DNA of 64,000 nt. Source: Saprospiraceae bacterium. GTDB taxonomy: Bacteria > Bacteroidota > Bacteroidia > Chitinophagales > Saprospiraceae. Where the stretch lies: the NCBI GenBank assembly GCA_016722295.1, contig JADKGL010000029.1, positions 186,001 to 250,000 on the forward strand, written 5' to 3'. The notes below the pieces were generated by a model. It saw nothing but the letters and a program-made list of their open reading frames with translations. It was not told the origin of the DNA and made no database searches. Below, in pieces: positions 46,613-54,568 of this stretch. The position numbers were made by a program, and so were the translations under genes. The stretch's first letter is position 1. Each line of letters begins with the position of its first letter.

Positions 46613-47325
46613 CTTTTTTGCTTTTGTTCGGCTCTATAAATTTCTCTTGGGTAGTCAAGTATGTTCACTTTTTCATCTTGTAATTCTTTCAATGCGTCTT
46701 TTGCTATCCAAGTTGCAGTTTTGTTGTCAAGTTTGATTAAGTCATTTGCTACTTTAATTGCTTTTCTGTTCAAATCTTTGTTTCGTTTTCCAATGTTTCT
46801 CAATGCCCAATTAACAGCTTTCTTTACATAAATTCTGTCGTCTGTTGAATGTCTGTTTATGATTGGCAAAAATTGTTCAAATGTTTCATTGTTCGCTTTT
46901 TTGTCAGCCATACAATAGGCTGCAATTATTGTAAAACCTGCTCTTTTTTCAAATTCATTTTCTCTGTCTGTCCATTCAATTGCTTTTGAAATGGCAAATT
47001 TACTTTTGGCAAAAAGTCCCATACAAAAGGTGTCGCAAATTTCCCAATTCTCAAAAGTCGCAACCCATTTTTCCATTAGGTTTTCTGTCAAGTCGCTTAT
47101 GTTGTATAGTTTGCTACATAAAATTCTTGCTTCGTAAATTCCGCTGTCAAAAAGTTGAATTGCTAATTGATTGTCTTTGTCTATTAGTTTTGCAAGTTCT
47201 TTTAAGTCGTTATGGTAAATTCCTAATGAATTGTTTGCTACAATTCCAAACTTTTTTTCTTTTAGAACTATTTTGTCTTTGTCGCCTAACCTTTGAAGTT
47301 CCGAAATAATTTGCTTAAAAGTCAT
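46600..47325 (-). CDS. DNA alkylation repair protein (AlkD-like HEAT-repeat)
   Basis: This 241-aa helical protein has KFGIVANNSLGIYHNDLKEL, FDSGIYEARILCSKLY, WEICDTFCMGLFAKSKFAIS, KRAGFTIIAAYCMADK and VKKAVNWALRNIGKRN. This is the conserved pattern of the DNA alkylation repair (DUF1061/AlkD-type) family, with the WD-type and KAVNWALR motifs lining the DNA-binding groove. It excises N3- or N7-alkylated purines. It follows the DUF1801 gene by 2 bp. Its last codons overlap the attC-like site. Confidence 0.88.
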   Translation of the reverse strand: MTFKQIISELQRLGDKDKIVLKEKKFGIVANNSLGIYHNDLKELAKLIDKDNQLAIQLFDSGIYEARILCSKLYNISDLTENLMEKWVATFENWEICDTFCMGLFAKSKFAISKAIEWTDRENEFEKRAGFTIIAAYCMADKKANNETFEQFLPIINRHSTDDRIYVKKAVNWALRNIGKRNKDLNRKAIKVANDLIKLDNKTATWIAKDALKELQDEKVNILDYPREIYRAEQKQKRANP

Positions 47326-47327
47326 TT

Positions 47328-47687
47328 CTATTTCTTTGCGTTAATTTCTATCGCTTGGTCAATGTAATATTTTACAGCTTCCTTGTTCATTTCTTTTAAT
47401 GGTAAAACTCTAATTGCTTTTCCATCACCTGTCAAAAGTCCGAGTTTGTCTTTCATTTTTGCACCTTTCAGAAAACCAAAATCAATTCCATAGGGCATTG
47501 TTCTCATATGGCAAATTCCACCATTTTTGTCTGAATAAGTTGTAATTCTTTCCTTTTTGGTTTCTTCAATTCCGTCAAACGAAAGCAAAAATTCTCTCGC
47601 TTCAAGAAAGAGGTTTTTGTGTTCGGATTGTAAGTCAATTTCGTATTTCATTTTGTCTGAATGTTGAATGTTTGTAGTGTCGTTCAT
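47328..47687 (-). CDS. DUF1801-like protein
   Basis: From ATG at 47687 the protein is 119 aa; ATG at 47651 is an alternative. It contains FLEAREFLLSFDGIEETKKE, DKNGGICHMRTMPYGIDFGF and LKEMNKEAVKYYIDQAIEI, a pattern of the DUF1801/YdhG-like family of small beta-alpha proteins. Function unknown. The open frame can be extended to 47741, but that part translates the attC-like site. First gene of a cassette with the AlkD-like gene; promoter at 47783-47815. Confidence 0.75.
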   Translation of the reverse strand: MNDTTNIQHSDKMKYEIDLQSEHKNLFLEAREFLLSFDGIEETKKERITTYSDKNGGICHMRTMPYGIDFGFLKGAKMKDKLGLLTGDGKAIRVLPLKEMNKEAVKYYIDQAIEINAKK

Positions 47688-47693
47688 AGGGTG

Positions 47694-47833
47694 ACGCACA
47701 ACGTTTTGGGGCTTGGCGAAGTGGGGGAATTCGAAGCTCAAATGTTCAATAAACCACTAATGTTGATAGAAGTACGAATGTTCAAATTTAGCACTTCTGC
47801 CCCTATTTTGCCAAACCCTTGTTATGGGCAGTT
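47694..47833 (-). repeat. attC-like site (family A) with promoter
   Basis: Left CGCACAACGTTTTGGGGC and right CCCTATTTTGCCAAACCC followed by TTGTTATGG. Promoter TAAATTTG (47783-47790) and TTTG (47812-47815), spacing 21, 96 bp from the DUF1801 start. Confidence 0.9.
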
Positions 47834-47837
47834 TTTC

Positions 47838-48759
47838 TTATTTACAATGTTCATTTATTCGTTCTTTTGCATATTCCGCACCGTTTTCTAGTGCTTTATT
47901 CCAATTTTCACAAGCTTTCTTTTTATCTTTTAGGTTAAAGTATGTATTTCCTAAATTAAAATAAGCTTGTTGTTTTTCTTCTGCTTCTAATTTTTCAAGT
48001 TTCAAAACTGTTTCATAGTCAGCAATTGCACCTTGATAATCTCCATTTTCATCTTTAAGTCCACCACGATTTATTAAAGCACTTACAAATTTGGGTGCAA
48101 TTTCGATTGCTTTGTCGTAGTCTTTGAGTGCAGACTTCCAAGTGTAAAGTTCGTTTTTTACAATGGCTCTTGAATAATATGCGTTTGGGTCTTTCGGGTC
48201 AATTTCAATTGTCAATGTCCAATTAAAAATTGCACCACTTAAATCGCCATTGTTATAACATTCAAGTCCTTTGTCAAAATAATAGTCTGCTTTTGTGGTG
48301 TCCATTTGTGGAAATTTTGCAGTTTTTGAGTCAGCAAGTCCACCATAAGCATCAATTGTCGCATCAAATTCATATCCTCGCTTATACATATCTAATACCC
48401 AATACATTAAATTTCCAGCAGTCATTGGAAATTCATTTGTTTCTCCATTTATTTCCCAAAGGTTTTCAAATTTTTTGACTTCTTGAACTTTATAAGGATA
48501 GTGTGATTTTATAAATTCTTCAAGTCGTATTAAATTTTCTTTTTTATCAGAAACAAAAGTGAAGTCCATTTTTGTCAAAGTATTGTCTTTAAGACCGTTC
48601 TTAACCATATTATTAAAAACATCTTCAGCAGAAACCATTTCTTTGCCAAATCCGTCTACAAAATCGTCCCAAGTAATATATTTATTTTTCCATTTTCTTT
48701 TGTCCGCAAGCTGTTAATGTTGTTAGTAAAAGTAATAAAGTCAATATTTTGTTTTTCAT
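47838..48759 (-). CDS. Lipoprotein with RraB-like and TPR regions, one frame break
   Basis: From ATG at 48759 the N-terminus is a lipoprotein leader (KNKILTLLLLLTTLTACGQ). A single extra base in the T4 run near 48692-48697 shifts the frame; the main frame then runs WKNKYITWDDFVDGFGKEM to the stop at 47838. Residues about 45-135 (KMDFTFVSDKKENLIRLEEF, YKRGYEFDATIDAYGG) resemble the RraB/DUF695-like fold, followed by three TPR units (ADYYFDKGLECYNNGDLSGA). Total about 306 aa. Function unknown. Confidence 0.7.
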
Positions 48760-48781
48760 TCGTGGTGTCGTTATTAAAATT

Positions 48782-48920
48782 TCCACTAACGGTTTGGGGC
48801 TTGGCGAAGTGGGGGAAATCGAAGCTCAAACGTTCGATAAACCACAAATGTTGATAGAAGTACGAATGTTCAAATTTAGCACTTCTGCCCCCATTTTGCC
48901 AAACCCCTGTTAGCTTCTGT
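48782..48920 (-). repeat. attC-like site (family A) with promoter
   Basis: Left CCACTAACGGTTTGGGGC and right CCCCATTTTGCCAAACCC followed by CTGTTAGC. Promoter TAAATTTG (48871-48878) and TTTG (48900-48903), spacing 21, 112 bp from the lipoprotein start. Confidence 0.9.
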
Positions 48921-48921
48921 T

Positions 48922-49809
48922 TTATCTTTTTTCGTTTTGTTTAAAAGTTTCAATAATGTCTAATTTGAATTTTTGCCACTTTTTTCTCCCAATTTTTTTT
49001 CTGGTTACTTCAATATTTACAATTTGTTCTTTATTGTCATAAACTATTTTTAAGCAGTCGCCTGATTTAGACCATCTAAATTCTTCTCTTCTTTTTAGTG
49101 TTCCATTTGAATTATAATATTCTGACCACCGAAGTTGTTGTCCATTTTTTTCAATTATTTCTTTTTCACAAAATCGTTTAATTTCTGTTGTATAATAATT
49201 TGTGTCAGTAAATAAAACATCAAATAAAGTTGCATTTCCATCTGAATTTGTATCAGAATATAGTTCTTTGTATTTTTTCTCGGTAAACGTTTTGTCCACA
49301 AATTCAAGACCCTTTTGCTTTAAAAAAGTTTCAATCTTATTTAATACTTTTTTTTCTTCTCCTGTCAATTTTAGAATAGGTCCAAATTCATAGTAATTTC
49401 CCTTTTTATTATAAGTCATATAATAGCAATCGAATGTATAGCAAGGAATAACATCAGAAACAAATAATGTCATAATTCTTGCTGTTCCATTACATTTTAA
49501 TGCTAATTTTTTATCCCAATCAAATCCTTTGTCAATGCCTTGGTTAAGTAAAATATCAATTGTCCAACTCAAATCTCCAATCCAATTCCAATCAATTTGG
49601 TCTGCTTGATTGTACTTAATCCATAAAATTACATCGTCAAAAAGTTTGAATTTAATTTCATTTGGATTAGATACAATACTTGAGATTTCCTTTTTCCATT
49701 GTCTGTAATTTTTTCCTTTGAATTCATAGGACAATACTAATTCTTTGATAGGTCGTCTGTCTTTACCAAAGTAATGTTTTGCTTGTCGTATGATTTCAGA
49801 TTTAGTCAT
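48922..49809 (-). CDS. Protein of unknown function (295 aa)
   Basis: This is an intact single-gene cassette product with no signal peptide. It contains IIRQAKHYFGKDRRPIKEL, a tryptophan-rich segment (DQIDWNWIGDLSWTIDIL), CYTFDCYYMTYNKKGNYYEF and a basic C-terminus (TRKKIGRKKWQKFKLDII). I recognise no domain. Cassette ends GTTAGCTTCT and AGCAGCTAAC are nearly complementary. Confidence 0.65.
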   Translation of the reverse strand: MTKSEIIRQAKHYFGKDRRPIKELVLSYEFKGKNYRQWKKEISSIVSNPNEIKFKLFDDVILWIKYNQADQIDWNWIGDLSWTIDILLNQGIDKGFDWDKKLALKCNGTARIMTLFVSDVIPCYTFDCYYMTYNKKGNYYEFGPILKLTGEEKKVLNKIETFLKQKGLEFVDKTFTEKKYKELYSDTNSDGNATLFDVLFTDTNYYTTEIKRFCEKEIIEKNGQQLRWSEYYNSNGTLKRREEFRWSKSGDCLKIVYDNKEQIVNIEVTRKKIGRKKWQKFKLDIIETFKQNEKR

Positions 49810-49835
49810 TTGTCAATGTATTAGGTTTTACAAAA

Positions 49836-49976
49836 TAGCAGCTAACGTTTTCGGCTTGGCGATGTGGCGGATTTTTAGCACAAAAGTTTAATAGAATTCC
49901 TGCTGTTGAACCTTGCACAAATGTTTCATAGAAGCACTTCAGCCGCCATATTGCCAAACCGATGTTAGCTGTGGTA
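49836..49976 (-). repeat. attC-like site, separate sequence family
   Basis: Left AGCAGCTAACGTTTTCGGC, inner stem TTGGCGATGTGGCGG paired with CCGCCATATTGCCAA, right ACCGATGTTAGCTGTGG. The stem is strong with changed bases relative to family A, an example of compensatory change. No exact promoter motif. Confidence 0.82.
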
Positions 49977-49983
49977 TTTCTTG

Positions 49984-50673
49984 TCATAATTTAATTTTTC
50001 GTCCTTCAGTTTTACCGCTTTCAGTAAAGTTGTCATATTCCTCTCCTTCAATAATTGTCCAACCGAGTTCTTTTAATTTGTCGTCAGTTAGTTGTTCACT
50101 ATTATATTCCGTTAGATGCAGATTTCCGTATTTGCATAAATGAAACTGAATTTGTTCGTCTTTGTCAATTACGAAAATGTATTCCGCCACACTTGGGTCG
50201 CACCTTGTTGTCCAAAATAGAATTTCAATAAAGTCTTGCAAACTATCAATGTCAATTTCAAACGCTTCATTAAAAGTTTTATCTCCAACAATTTTTTCAA
50301 GTGTCTTGTATGCTTTCTTTAGTGGTTTATAGTTATTGTCTCTGTTTCCAAAGAAGTCAAGTTTCAGGTGAGAAATTATTATGAATTCGGTCACATTTAC
50401 TGTCTTAAACAACTCGGTTAGCTTTTCGGTTAACTTATTTGTAAATGTGTCAATGTCTGAATAGTCTATACCTATAATTTTATTAAAAGTCGAATAGTCT
50501 TTTTCGTCATTATTTATACAGTCAAATTGTTCCCAATACAAATGCTCCTCATTGTCGTCCTTGTAATATTGAAGCATTTCTTCATCGTAAAACGCTTTCT
50601 GCATTTTAGTCAGTTCAGAGCTAATAATTCTCTTTGTCTTTACGATTTCGTTTCTTGTCGTGAGTGTCGTCAT
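49984..50673 (-). CDS. Protein of unknown function (229 aa)
   Basis: This acidic cytoplasmic protein fills a single-gene cassette. Visible segments are EEHLYWEQFDCINNDEKDYS, EFIIISHLKLDFFGNRDN and FIEILFWTTRCDPSVAEYIF. I do not recognise a family. Cassette ends TTAGCTGTGGT and ATCACAGCTAA are complementary except one base. Confidence 0.6.
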   Translation of the reverse strand: MTTLTTRNEIVKTKRIISSELTKMQKAFYDEEMLQYYKDDNEEHLYWEQFDCINNDEKDYSTFNKIIGIDYSDIDTFTNKLTEKLTELFKTVNVTEFIIISHLKLDFFGNRDNNYKPLKKAYKTLEKIVGDKTFNEAFEIDIDSLQDFIEILFWTTRCDPSVAEYIFVIDKDEQIQFHLCKYGNLHLTEYNSEQLTDDKLKELGWTIIEGEEYDNFTESGKTEGRKIKL

Positions 50674-50676
50674 AAT

Positions 50677-50818
50677 ATCACAGCTAAAGGTTTGGGGCTT
50701 GGCGCTGGTGGGCCTTTGAAACCGTAAACTGCTGCCAGCACCAAAGTATATTAATTGCTTAATGTTTCTATTTTCATTGTCTGCCCACTAACGCAAAAAC
50801 CGTGTTAGCAGCAGCAAT
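50677..50818 (-). repeat. attC-like site, separate sequence family
   Basis: Left ATCACAGCTAAAGGTTTGG (core AAA instead of AAC), TTGGCGCTGGTGGGC, and right GCCCACTAACGCAAAAACCGTGTTAGCAGC. Centre unrelated to families A and B. No promoter motif. Right end GTTAGCAGCA exactly complements TGCTGCTAAC at 51657. Confidence 0.78.
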
Positions 50819-50820
50819 TC

Positions 50821-51651
50821 TTATTTCTTCGTCAGTTTGAGTTCTTCAAATATTTTATAAACAATTTCTGTCCTTGAATTGTCAAAACTAATTGCACGAT
50901 TAACATCGTTTAATTTCTCACTTTCTATTTGAACACAATTGGTGAAATAATAAACATTGTCATTTGTCTCAAGATAACCAATATACCAACCAACATCTTT
51001 TTTGCCGTGTCCACCCCAGCCAGTTTTTGCTCTTATTACATAGTCTAATGTGTCCTTCGTAATCATTATGTCTTTTACAATATCTACTGAACGTTTGGAA
51101 AAAGGAAGTTGATTGTCGTGAAGTCGTCTTAGAAAGTCAATTTGTTGTTTTGGTGAGATACGAAGTCTGCCAGTTAACCAAAACTGGTCAATGCCGCCTG
51201 AAGTGTCTGCATTTCCATAGTTAGTTTTGTCAAGCCAGTATTTCATGCTTTGTTCACCTACACGCCTAGCAAGCTCTTGATAATACCAAACAGTAGAGTT
51301 CGCAAAGGCAGTCTTCAAATCGTGGTCTTTATCCCAAACTGGATTTCTTACTACGTTATCCCATTGAATCACAAAGTGCTTGTCCTTAATTACTTCTGTC
51401 TCCAGTCCGATAAGTGAATTACAAATTTTAAATGTTGAAGCAGGTGAAAAAGTCTGTTCGTATTGGCCTTTGTTATAAAAAACATACTTGTCTGCTTGCG
51501 TGTTGTAAAGCACGAAAGAACCCTCAACGTTGAATTGGTCGTAATACTTTTTAAAGTCATTACGAATTTCAGTCGTCTGTTTATGCTTACAGGCTGTCAG
51601 TCCGTAAACTAATAAAGTCAATACTAAGATGGTCTGTTTTACTGTCGTCAT
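50821..51651 (-). CDS. Class D (OXA-type) beta-lactamase, lipoprotein
   Basis: From ATG at 51651 the protein is 276 aa with a lipobox at Cys21 (LVYGLTACKHKQ). All class D signatures are present: Ser72-Thr-Phe-Lys75 (carboxylatable lysine), Ser119-Thr-Val121, Tyr145-Gly-Asn147, the omega-loop Trp158 and Lys209-Thr-Gly211 followed by WGG. It hydrolyses beta-lactams through an acyl-serine. It is alone in its cassette. A Bacteroidota promoter in the flanking attC-like site lies 60 bp upstream (51711-51743). Longer start calls only translate that site. Spectrum cannot be inferred. Confidence 0.93.
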   Translation of the reverse strand: MTTVKQTILVLTLLVYGLTACKHKQTTEIRNDFKKYYDQFNVEGSFVLYNTQADKYVFYNKGQYEQTFSPASTFKICNSLIGLETEVIKDKHFVIQWDNVVRNPVWDKDHDLKTAFANSTVWYYQELARRVGEQSMKYWLDKTNYGNADTSGGIDQFWLTGRLRISPKQQIDFLRRLHDNQLPFSKRSVDIVKDIMITKDTLDYVIRAKTGWGGHGKKDVGWYIGYLETNDNVYYFTNCVQIESEKLNDVNRAISFDNSRTEIVYKIFEELKLTKK

Positions 51652-51655
51652 ATTG

Positions 51656-51800
51656 TTGCTGCTAACGGTTTTGGGCTTGCCGAAGGTGGGGAATTTGAAA
51701 TACGAATGCTCAAATTTACGATAATGCTCAATAGAATTCCAAATGCTCAACCTTGCGATTTTGCCCCACTTTTGGCAAACCCATGTTAGTGGCAGTGGTT
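51656..51800 (-). repeat. attC-like site (family B)
   Basis: Left TTGCTGCTAACGGTTTTGG, inner stem CTTGCCGAAGGTGGGG against CCCCACTTTTGGCAA, right ACCCATGTTAGTGGC. This is the reference member of family B. Its promoter is listed separately. Confidence 0.92.
51711..51743 (-). promoter_or_regulatory. Site-borne promoter upstream of the class D beta-lactamase (family B example)
   Basis: On the minus strand TTTG (51740-51743) and TAAATTTG (51711-51718) are separated by 21 nt, matching the Bacteroidota consensus at all 8 fixed positions. The direction is into the beta-lactamase gene, whose ATG is at 51651. Same layout as at 56427, 58313 and 59346. Confidence 0.65.
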
Positions 51801-51811
51801 ATTGCCATTGG

Positions 51812-52447
51812 TCAGTTGCTTATTACAGGTGATTTATGTATCCATTTTTTATCGTTCAATTGTTGCAATAAAAAGTCTGCTAAATCGCCTCTTGAAAGAG
51901 AAAACAAACTAATAGTTCCGTCACCAGTATAACCTGCATTTATTTTTCCACTTGCAGGTTTGCCGCTCAACATTGGAAGTCGAACAATTGTCCAATCTAA
52001 ATCACTTTCTGAAATATATTTTCCTGTTAAAACAATGTTATTGTAGCTGTCTTTGATGAATGCCTTTATCATAAAAATACCAAACGCAAATCCAAATTGG
52101 AATTTGTCGTTATTGTCTTTAAAGCTTGGTGTGGCTGTGGCAATCAGACGTTTAACGCCATTTTTTTTCATGATTTCTATTATGTTTTTAATGCCGTCAG
52201 CAATTACCAATCCTTTTGTTTTTTGAGTTGGTCCTAATATACTGATTACCTTATCAGCACCTTTAATGGCTTCTTCCAATTTATTGAGTTCTGTTAAGTC
52301 TCCTTTTACGATTTTAAGGTTGTTGTGTTGAATGGAAATTTTAGAAGGTGTTCTTGCGAAAGCGGTAACGGTGTGTCCTGTTGCTAATGCTTTTTCTATT
52401 AGAATAAGTCCTGTTGCTCCTGTTCCGCCAAATATTGTAATGTTCAT
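51812..52447 (-). CDS. NAD(P)-binding protein (atypical SDR, NmrA/YwnB-like)
   Basis: From ATG at 52447 this 211-aa protein begins NITIFGGTGATGLILIEKAL with the atypical SDR glycine motif GGTGATG. It also has VTAFARTPSKI, NLKIVKGDLTE and LDWTIVRLPMLSG. Such proteins are NAD(P)H-dependent reductases or redox sensors. It is 10 bp after the DoxX-like gene, second in an operon divergent from the HxlR regulator. Confidence 0.87.
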   Translation of the reverse strand: MNITIFGGTGATGLILIEKALATGHTVTAFARTPSKISIQHNNLKIVKGDLTELNKLEEAIKGADKVISILGPTQKTKGLVIADGIKNIIEIMKKNGVKRLIATATPSFKDNNDKFQFGFAFGIFMIKAFIKDSYNNIVLTGKYISESDLDWTIVRLPMLSGKPASGKINAGYTGDGTISLFSLSRGDLADFLLQQLNDKKWIHKSPVISN

Positions 52448-52457
52448 TTGATTAAAA

Positions 52458-52826
52458 TTATAATGATTTGAAACGCCCATAAGCCACAAAAATAGCTAAC
52501 AAGAAAAGGACAGTGTTGAAAACGACTGCTTTACTTTCTTTATGTTTTAAATGATGAACTGCTGCTAAAACCATAATTACTGCAAGCCCAATAGCTGCAA
52601 TAGGTGTTAGGATTGGAAGAATACCAAATACCCAAGGAAGAATTAATCCAACTGCACCTAATAATTCTGATAGTCCTATAAATCTGACTGTTGAAACAGG
52701 AACTCGTTCAACCCAATTCAGTCCCGATTTCACTAATTTGTCAATAGGTTGTGTTGATTTCATAACCCCTGCCATGGCAAACATTACTGCAAGTATTCCT
52801 TGTGCTATCCAAATTGCTGTATTCAT
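52458..52826 (-). CDS. DoxX-like membrane protein
   Basis: This 122-aa protein has four hydrophobic segments and the DoxX_2-like pattern: IWIAQGILAVMFAMAGVMKS, FIGLSELLGAVGLILPWVFG, IPTIAAIGLAVIMVLAAVHH-like. It is frequently found beside HxlR regulators and NAD(P)-binding proteins in Bacteroidota. Its role is unknown, possibly redox-related. First gene after the divergent promoter region. Confidence 0.85.
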   Translation of the reverse strand: MNTAIWIAQGILAVMFAMAGVMKSTQPIDKLVKSGLNWVERVPVSTVRFIGLSELLGAVGLILPWVFGILPILTPIAAIGLAVIMVLAAVHHLKHKESKAVVFNTVLFLLAIFVAYGRFKSL

Positions 52827-52848
52827 TATTATAATATTTTTGTTTCGG

Positions 52849-52900
52849 CAAAGTTACTTACATTTGCTTACTAAAGTATAGCAGTTACCAAAAGGTAAGC
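52849..52900. promoter_or_regulatory. Divergent promoter and operator region of the HxlR unit
   Basis: On the minus strand TAACTTTG (52849-52856) fits TAnnTTTG before the DoxX-like gene. Next to it lie a 14-bp palindrome TTACC-AAAA-GGTAA (52885-52898) and a wider inverted repeat GCTTAC (52866-52871) / GTAAGC (52895-52900). These are likely binding sites for the HxlR protein encoded 17 bp further on. Confidence 0.5.
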
Positions 52901-52916
52901 AGTAAAATTTAAAAAA

Positions 52917-53261
52917 ATGAATAAAGCAAATCATACAGATTGTACTTCGGCAATGCTTCCTGTCAGAGATGCATTAGACGTAATAAGTGGTAAATGGAAG
53001 TTGATGATATTGATTTCAATTTCGTCAGGTAATAATCGATTTAGAGAAATAGAAAGAAGTATTCCCAAAATCACTTCAAAAGTACTTGCCAAAGAATTAA
53101 AAGATTTGGAAGAACATCTTCTTATAAAAAGAACTGTTTATGATGAATTCCCTGTTATAGTTGAATATACCACAACACCTTATACTTCCTCGCTTAGCAA
53201 TGTCATTAAAGAATTGAGAGATTGGGGAATTAATCATCGAAAAAAAATCATAGGAAAATAG
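52917..53261 (+). CDS. HxlR family transcriptional regulator
   Basis: This 114-aa winged-helix protein has the conserved opening Cys (DCTSAMLPVRDALDVISGKW), the HTH segment FREIERSIPKITSKVLAKEL and the wing VEYTTTPYTSSL. Members with the N-terminal Cys often sense thiol-reactive or reactive carbonyl compounds. It is the only supported plus-strand gene in the cassette array and is divergent from the DoxX and NAD(P)-binding genes, so this cassette carries its own regulated operon. Confidence 0.9.
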   Translation: MNKANHTDCTSAMLPVRDALDVISGKWKLMILISISSGNNRFREIERSIPKITSKVLAKELKDLEEHLLIKRTVYDEFPVIVEYTTTPYTSSLSNVIKELRDWGINHRKKIIGK

Positions 53262-53317
53262 TCTATTACTGCTTTTTGTCTACTGGACTTTCAATGTTGG
53301 GTCGGTCGTCCTACCAT

Positions 53318-53459
53318 GACCGCTAACGGTTTGGGGCTTGGCGAAGTGGGGGAAATCGAAGCTCAAATGCTCAATAAACCACAAATGTTGATAGAAGTAC
53401 GAATGTTCAAATTTAGTACTTCTGCCTCATTTTGCCAAACCCTTGTTAGCAGCAGCTTT
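53318..53459 (-). repeat. attC-like site (family A) with promoter
   Basis: Left CCGCTAACGGTTTGGGGC and right TCATTTTGCCAAACCC followed by TTGTTAGC. Promoter TAAATTTG (53408-53415) and TTTG (53436-53439), spacing 20. Here it would transcribe antisense to the HxlR gene before reaching DoxX. Confidence 0.9.
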
Positions 53460-53592
53460 ATTTTTTTTCATTAATTTGTAAAACGAATATTATTTTTAAT
53501 CAACTCTACCTTTCTTCAATCTTGATTAGTAAAAATATGTTGGCTTTTGCAAAATAAAACTATTTTTGATATTAATAGTATTTTTTATTTCA

Positions 53593-54198
53593 TTACGCAT
53601 CTGCAAAGTATTGATTTATTTTATTTACGAGTCGTTCAATTTGTTTAATATGCGTTTGCCTGACATTTTCTATATCCAAAGTACCACCAAGTATCAGCAT
53701 GTCTTTATTCTCAAATCTTTTTCCAAGACGGTCATCTAACATAATATTCTGCATACTCTGCTCAATACCTATTTCCTTTAGAAAATTATTTGGATGTCCT
53801 GCTGTGCAAATTACTGCGCCACATTTAACTGTTTTCATCTTAGGTAATTCTGGTCTTTGTCCATAAGCATAGCCTACCGAAAAAACTCTGTCAAACCAAC
53901 CTTTTAATTTTGCAGGGCAATCACTCCACCAAACAGGATAAAGAAAAATTATGCAGTCGGCTTCTCCTATTTTTTTATGTTCTTCAATCACATCTTTTGG
54001 AATTGGCAATTGAATATTAGCAAATCCTTCTCTTTCGTATTCTTGCTCTGTCATATCGCTTAAAAAATTCATTGCATATAAATCTGAAACTTCAACTTTA
54101 AAGTTCTGATTGTTTAAAATTTGTGTTAATTGCTCTAACACTTGAAATGTATATGATTTTTTACTTGGGTGGCTATAAATTATTAGCGTATTAATCAT
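53593..54198 (-). CDS. NAD(P)H:quinone oxidoreductase-like flavoprotein
   Basis: This 201-aa flavodoxin-fold protein begins NTLIIYSHPSKKSYTFQVLE and has the signature FLYPVWWSDCPAKLKGWFDR followed by SVGYAYG, typical of the KefF/MdaB/NQO family. It performs two-electron reduction of quinones with FMN or FAD. Its start overlaps the end of the cupin gene by 8 bp. Between 53460 and 53592 there is no gene. Confidence 0.88.
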   Translation of the reverse strand: MINTLIIYSHPSKKSYTFQVLEQLTQILNNQNFKVEVSDLYAMNFLSDMTEQEYEREGFANIQLPIPKDVIEEHKKIGEADCIIFLYPVWWSDCPAKLKGWFDRVFSVGYAYGQRPELPKMKTVKCGAVICTAGHPNNFLKEIGIEQSMQNIMLDDRLGKRFENKDMLILGGTLDIENVRQTHIKQIERLVNKINQYFADA

Positions 54199-54550
54199 TT
54201 GTTTCTATTATCGTTCTATCGTCGTTTGTTGTGGGTTGGGAGATTACAAGAAAATCAAGTTGCTCATCTGTTTTGTTTGCTATAAAGTGTTGTGATTTTG
54301 GCTGAATTAATATTCCATTATATTCTTCCACAATTATTTTAGCTTCGTCTATATAAAAGGTGGCAACACCTTTGAGTATAAAGAAAAATTGTTGAGCATT
54401 AGAATGAAAATGTAGTTTCTCTCTTGTTCCGCTTGGCATACTTTCTTGTTTTACAGAAAGTCCAACAGTGTCAGTCAAAACCCAACTGTCACACTTGTTG
54501 CCCCACAAGTAATGTTCAGCTGTTTCTTTGTTTATTATTTTTGTTGTCAT
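54191..54550 (-). CDS. Single-domain cupin protein
   Basis: This 119-aa protein has a cupin barrel with the metal-site motif REKLHFHSNAQQFFFILKG and the second motif NGILIQPKSQHFIAN. It begins MTTKIINKETAEHYLWGNKC. Such small cupins may be isomerases or dioxygenases, or bind ligands. It is first in a two-gene cassette with the quinone reductase gene; promoter at 54659-54691. Confidence 0.85.
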   Translation of the reverse strand: MTTKIINKETAEHYLWGNKCDSWVLTDTVGLSVKQESMPSGTREKLHFHSNAQQFFFILKGVATFYIDEAKIIVEEYNGILIQPKSQHFIANKTDEQLDFLVISQPTTNDDRTIIETND

Positions 54551-54568
54551 ATTGGTCTTTAAAAAGTT

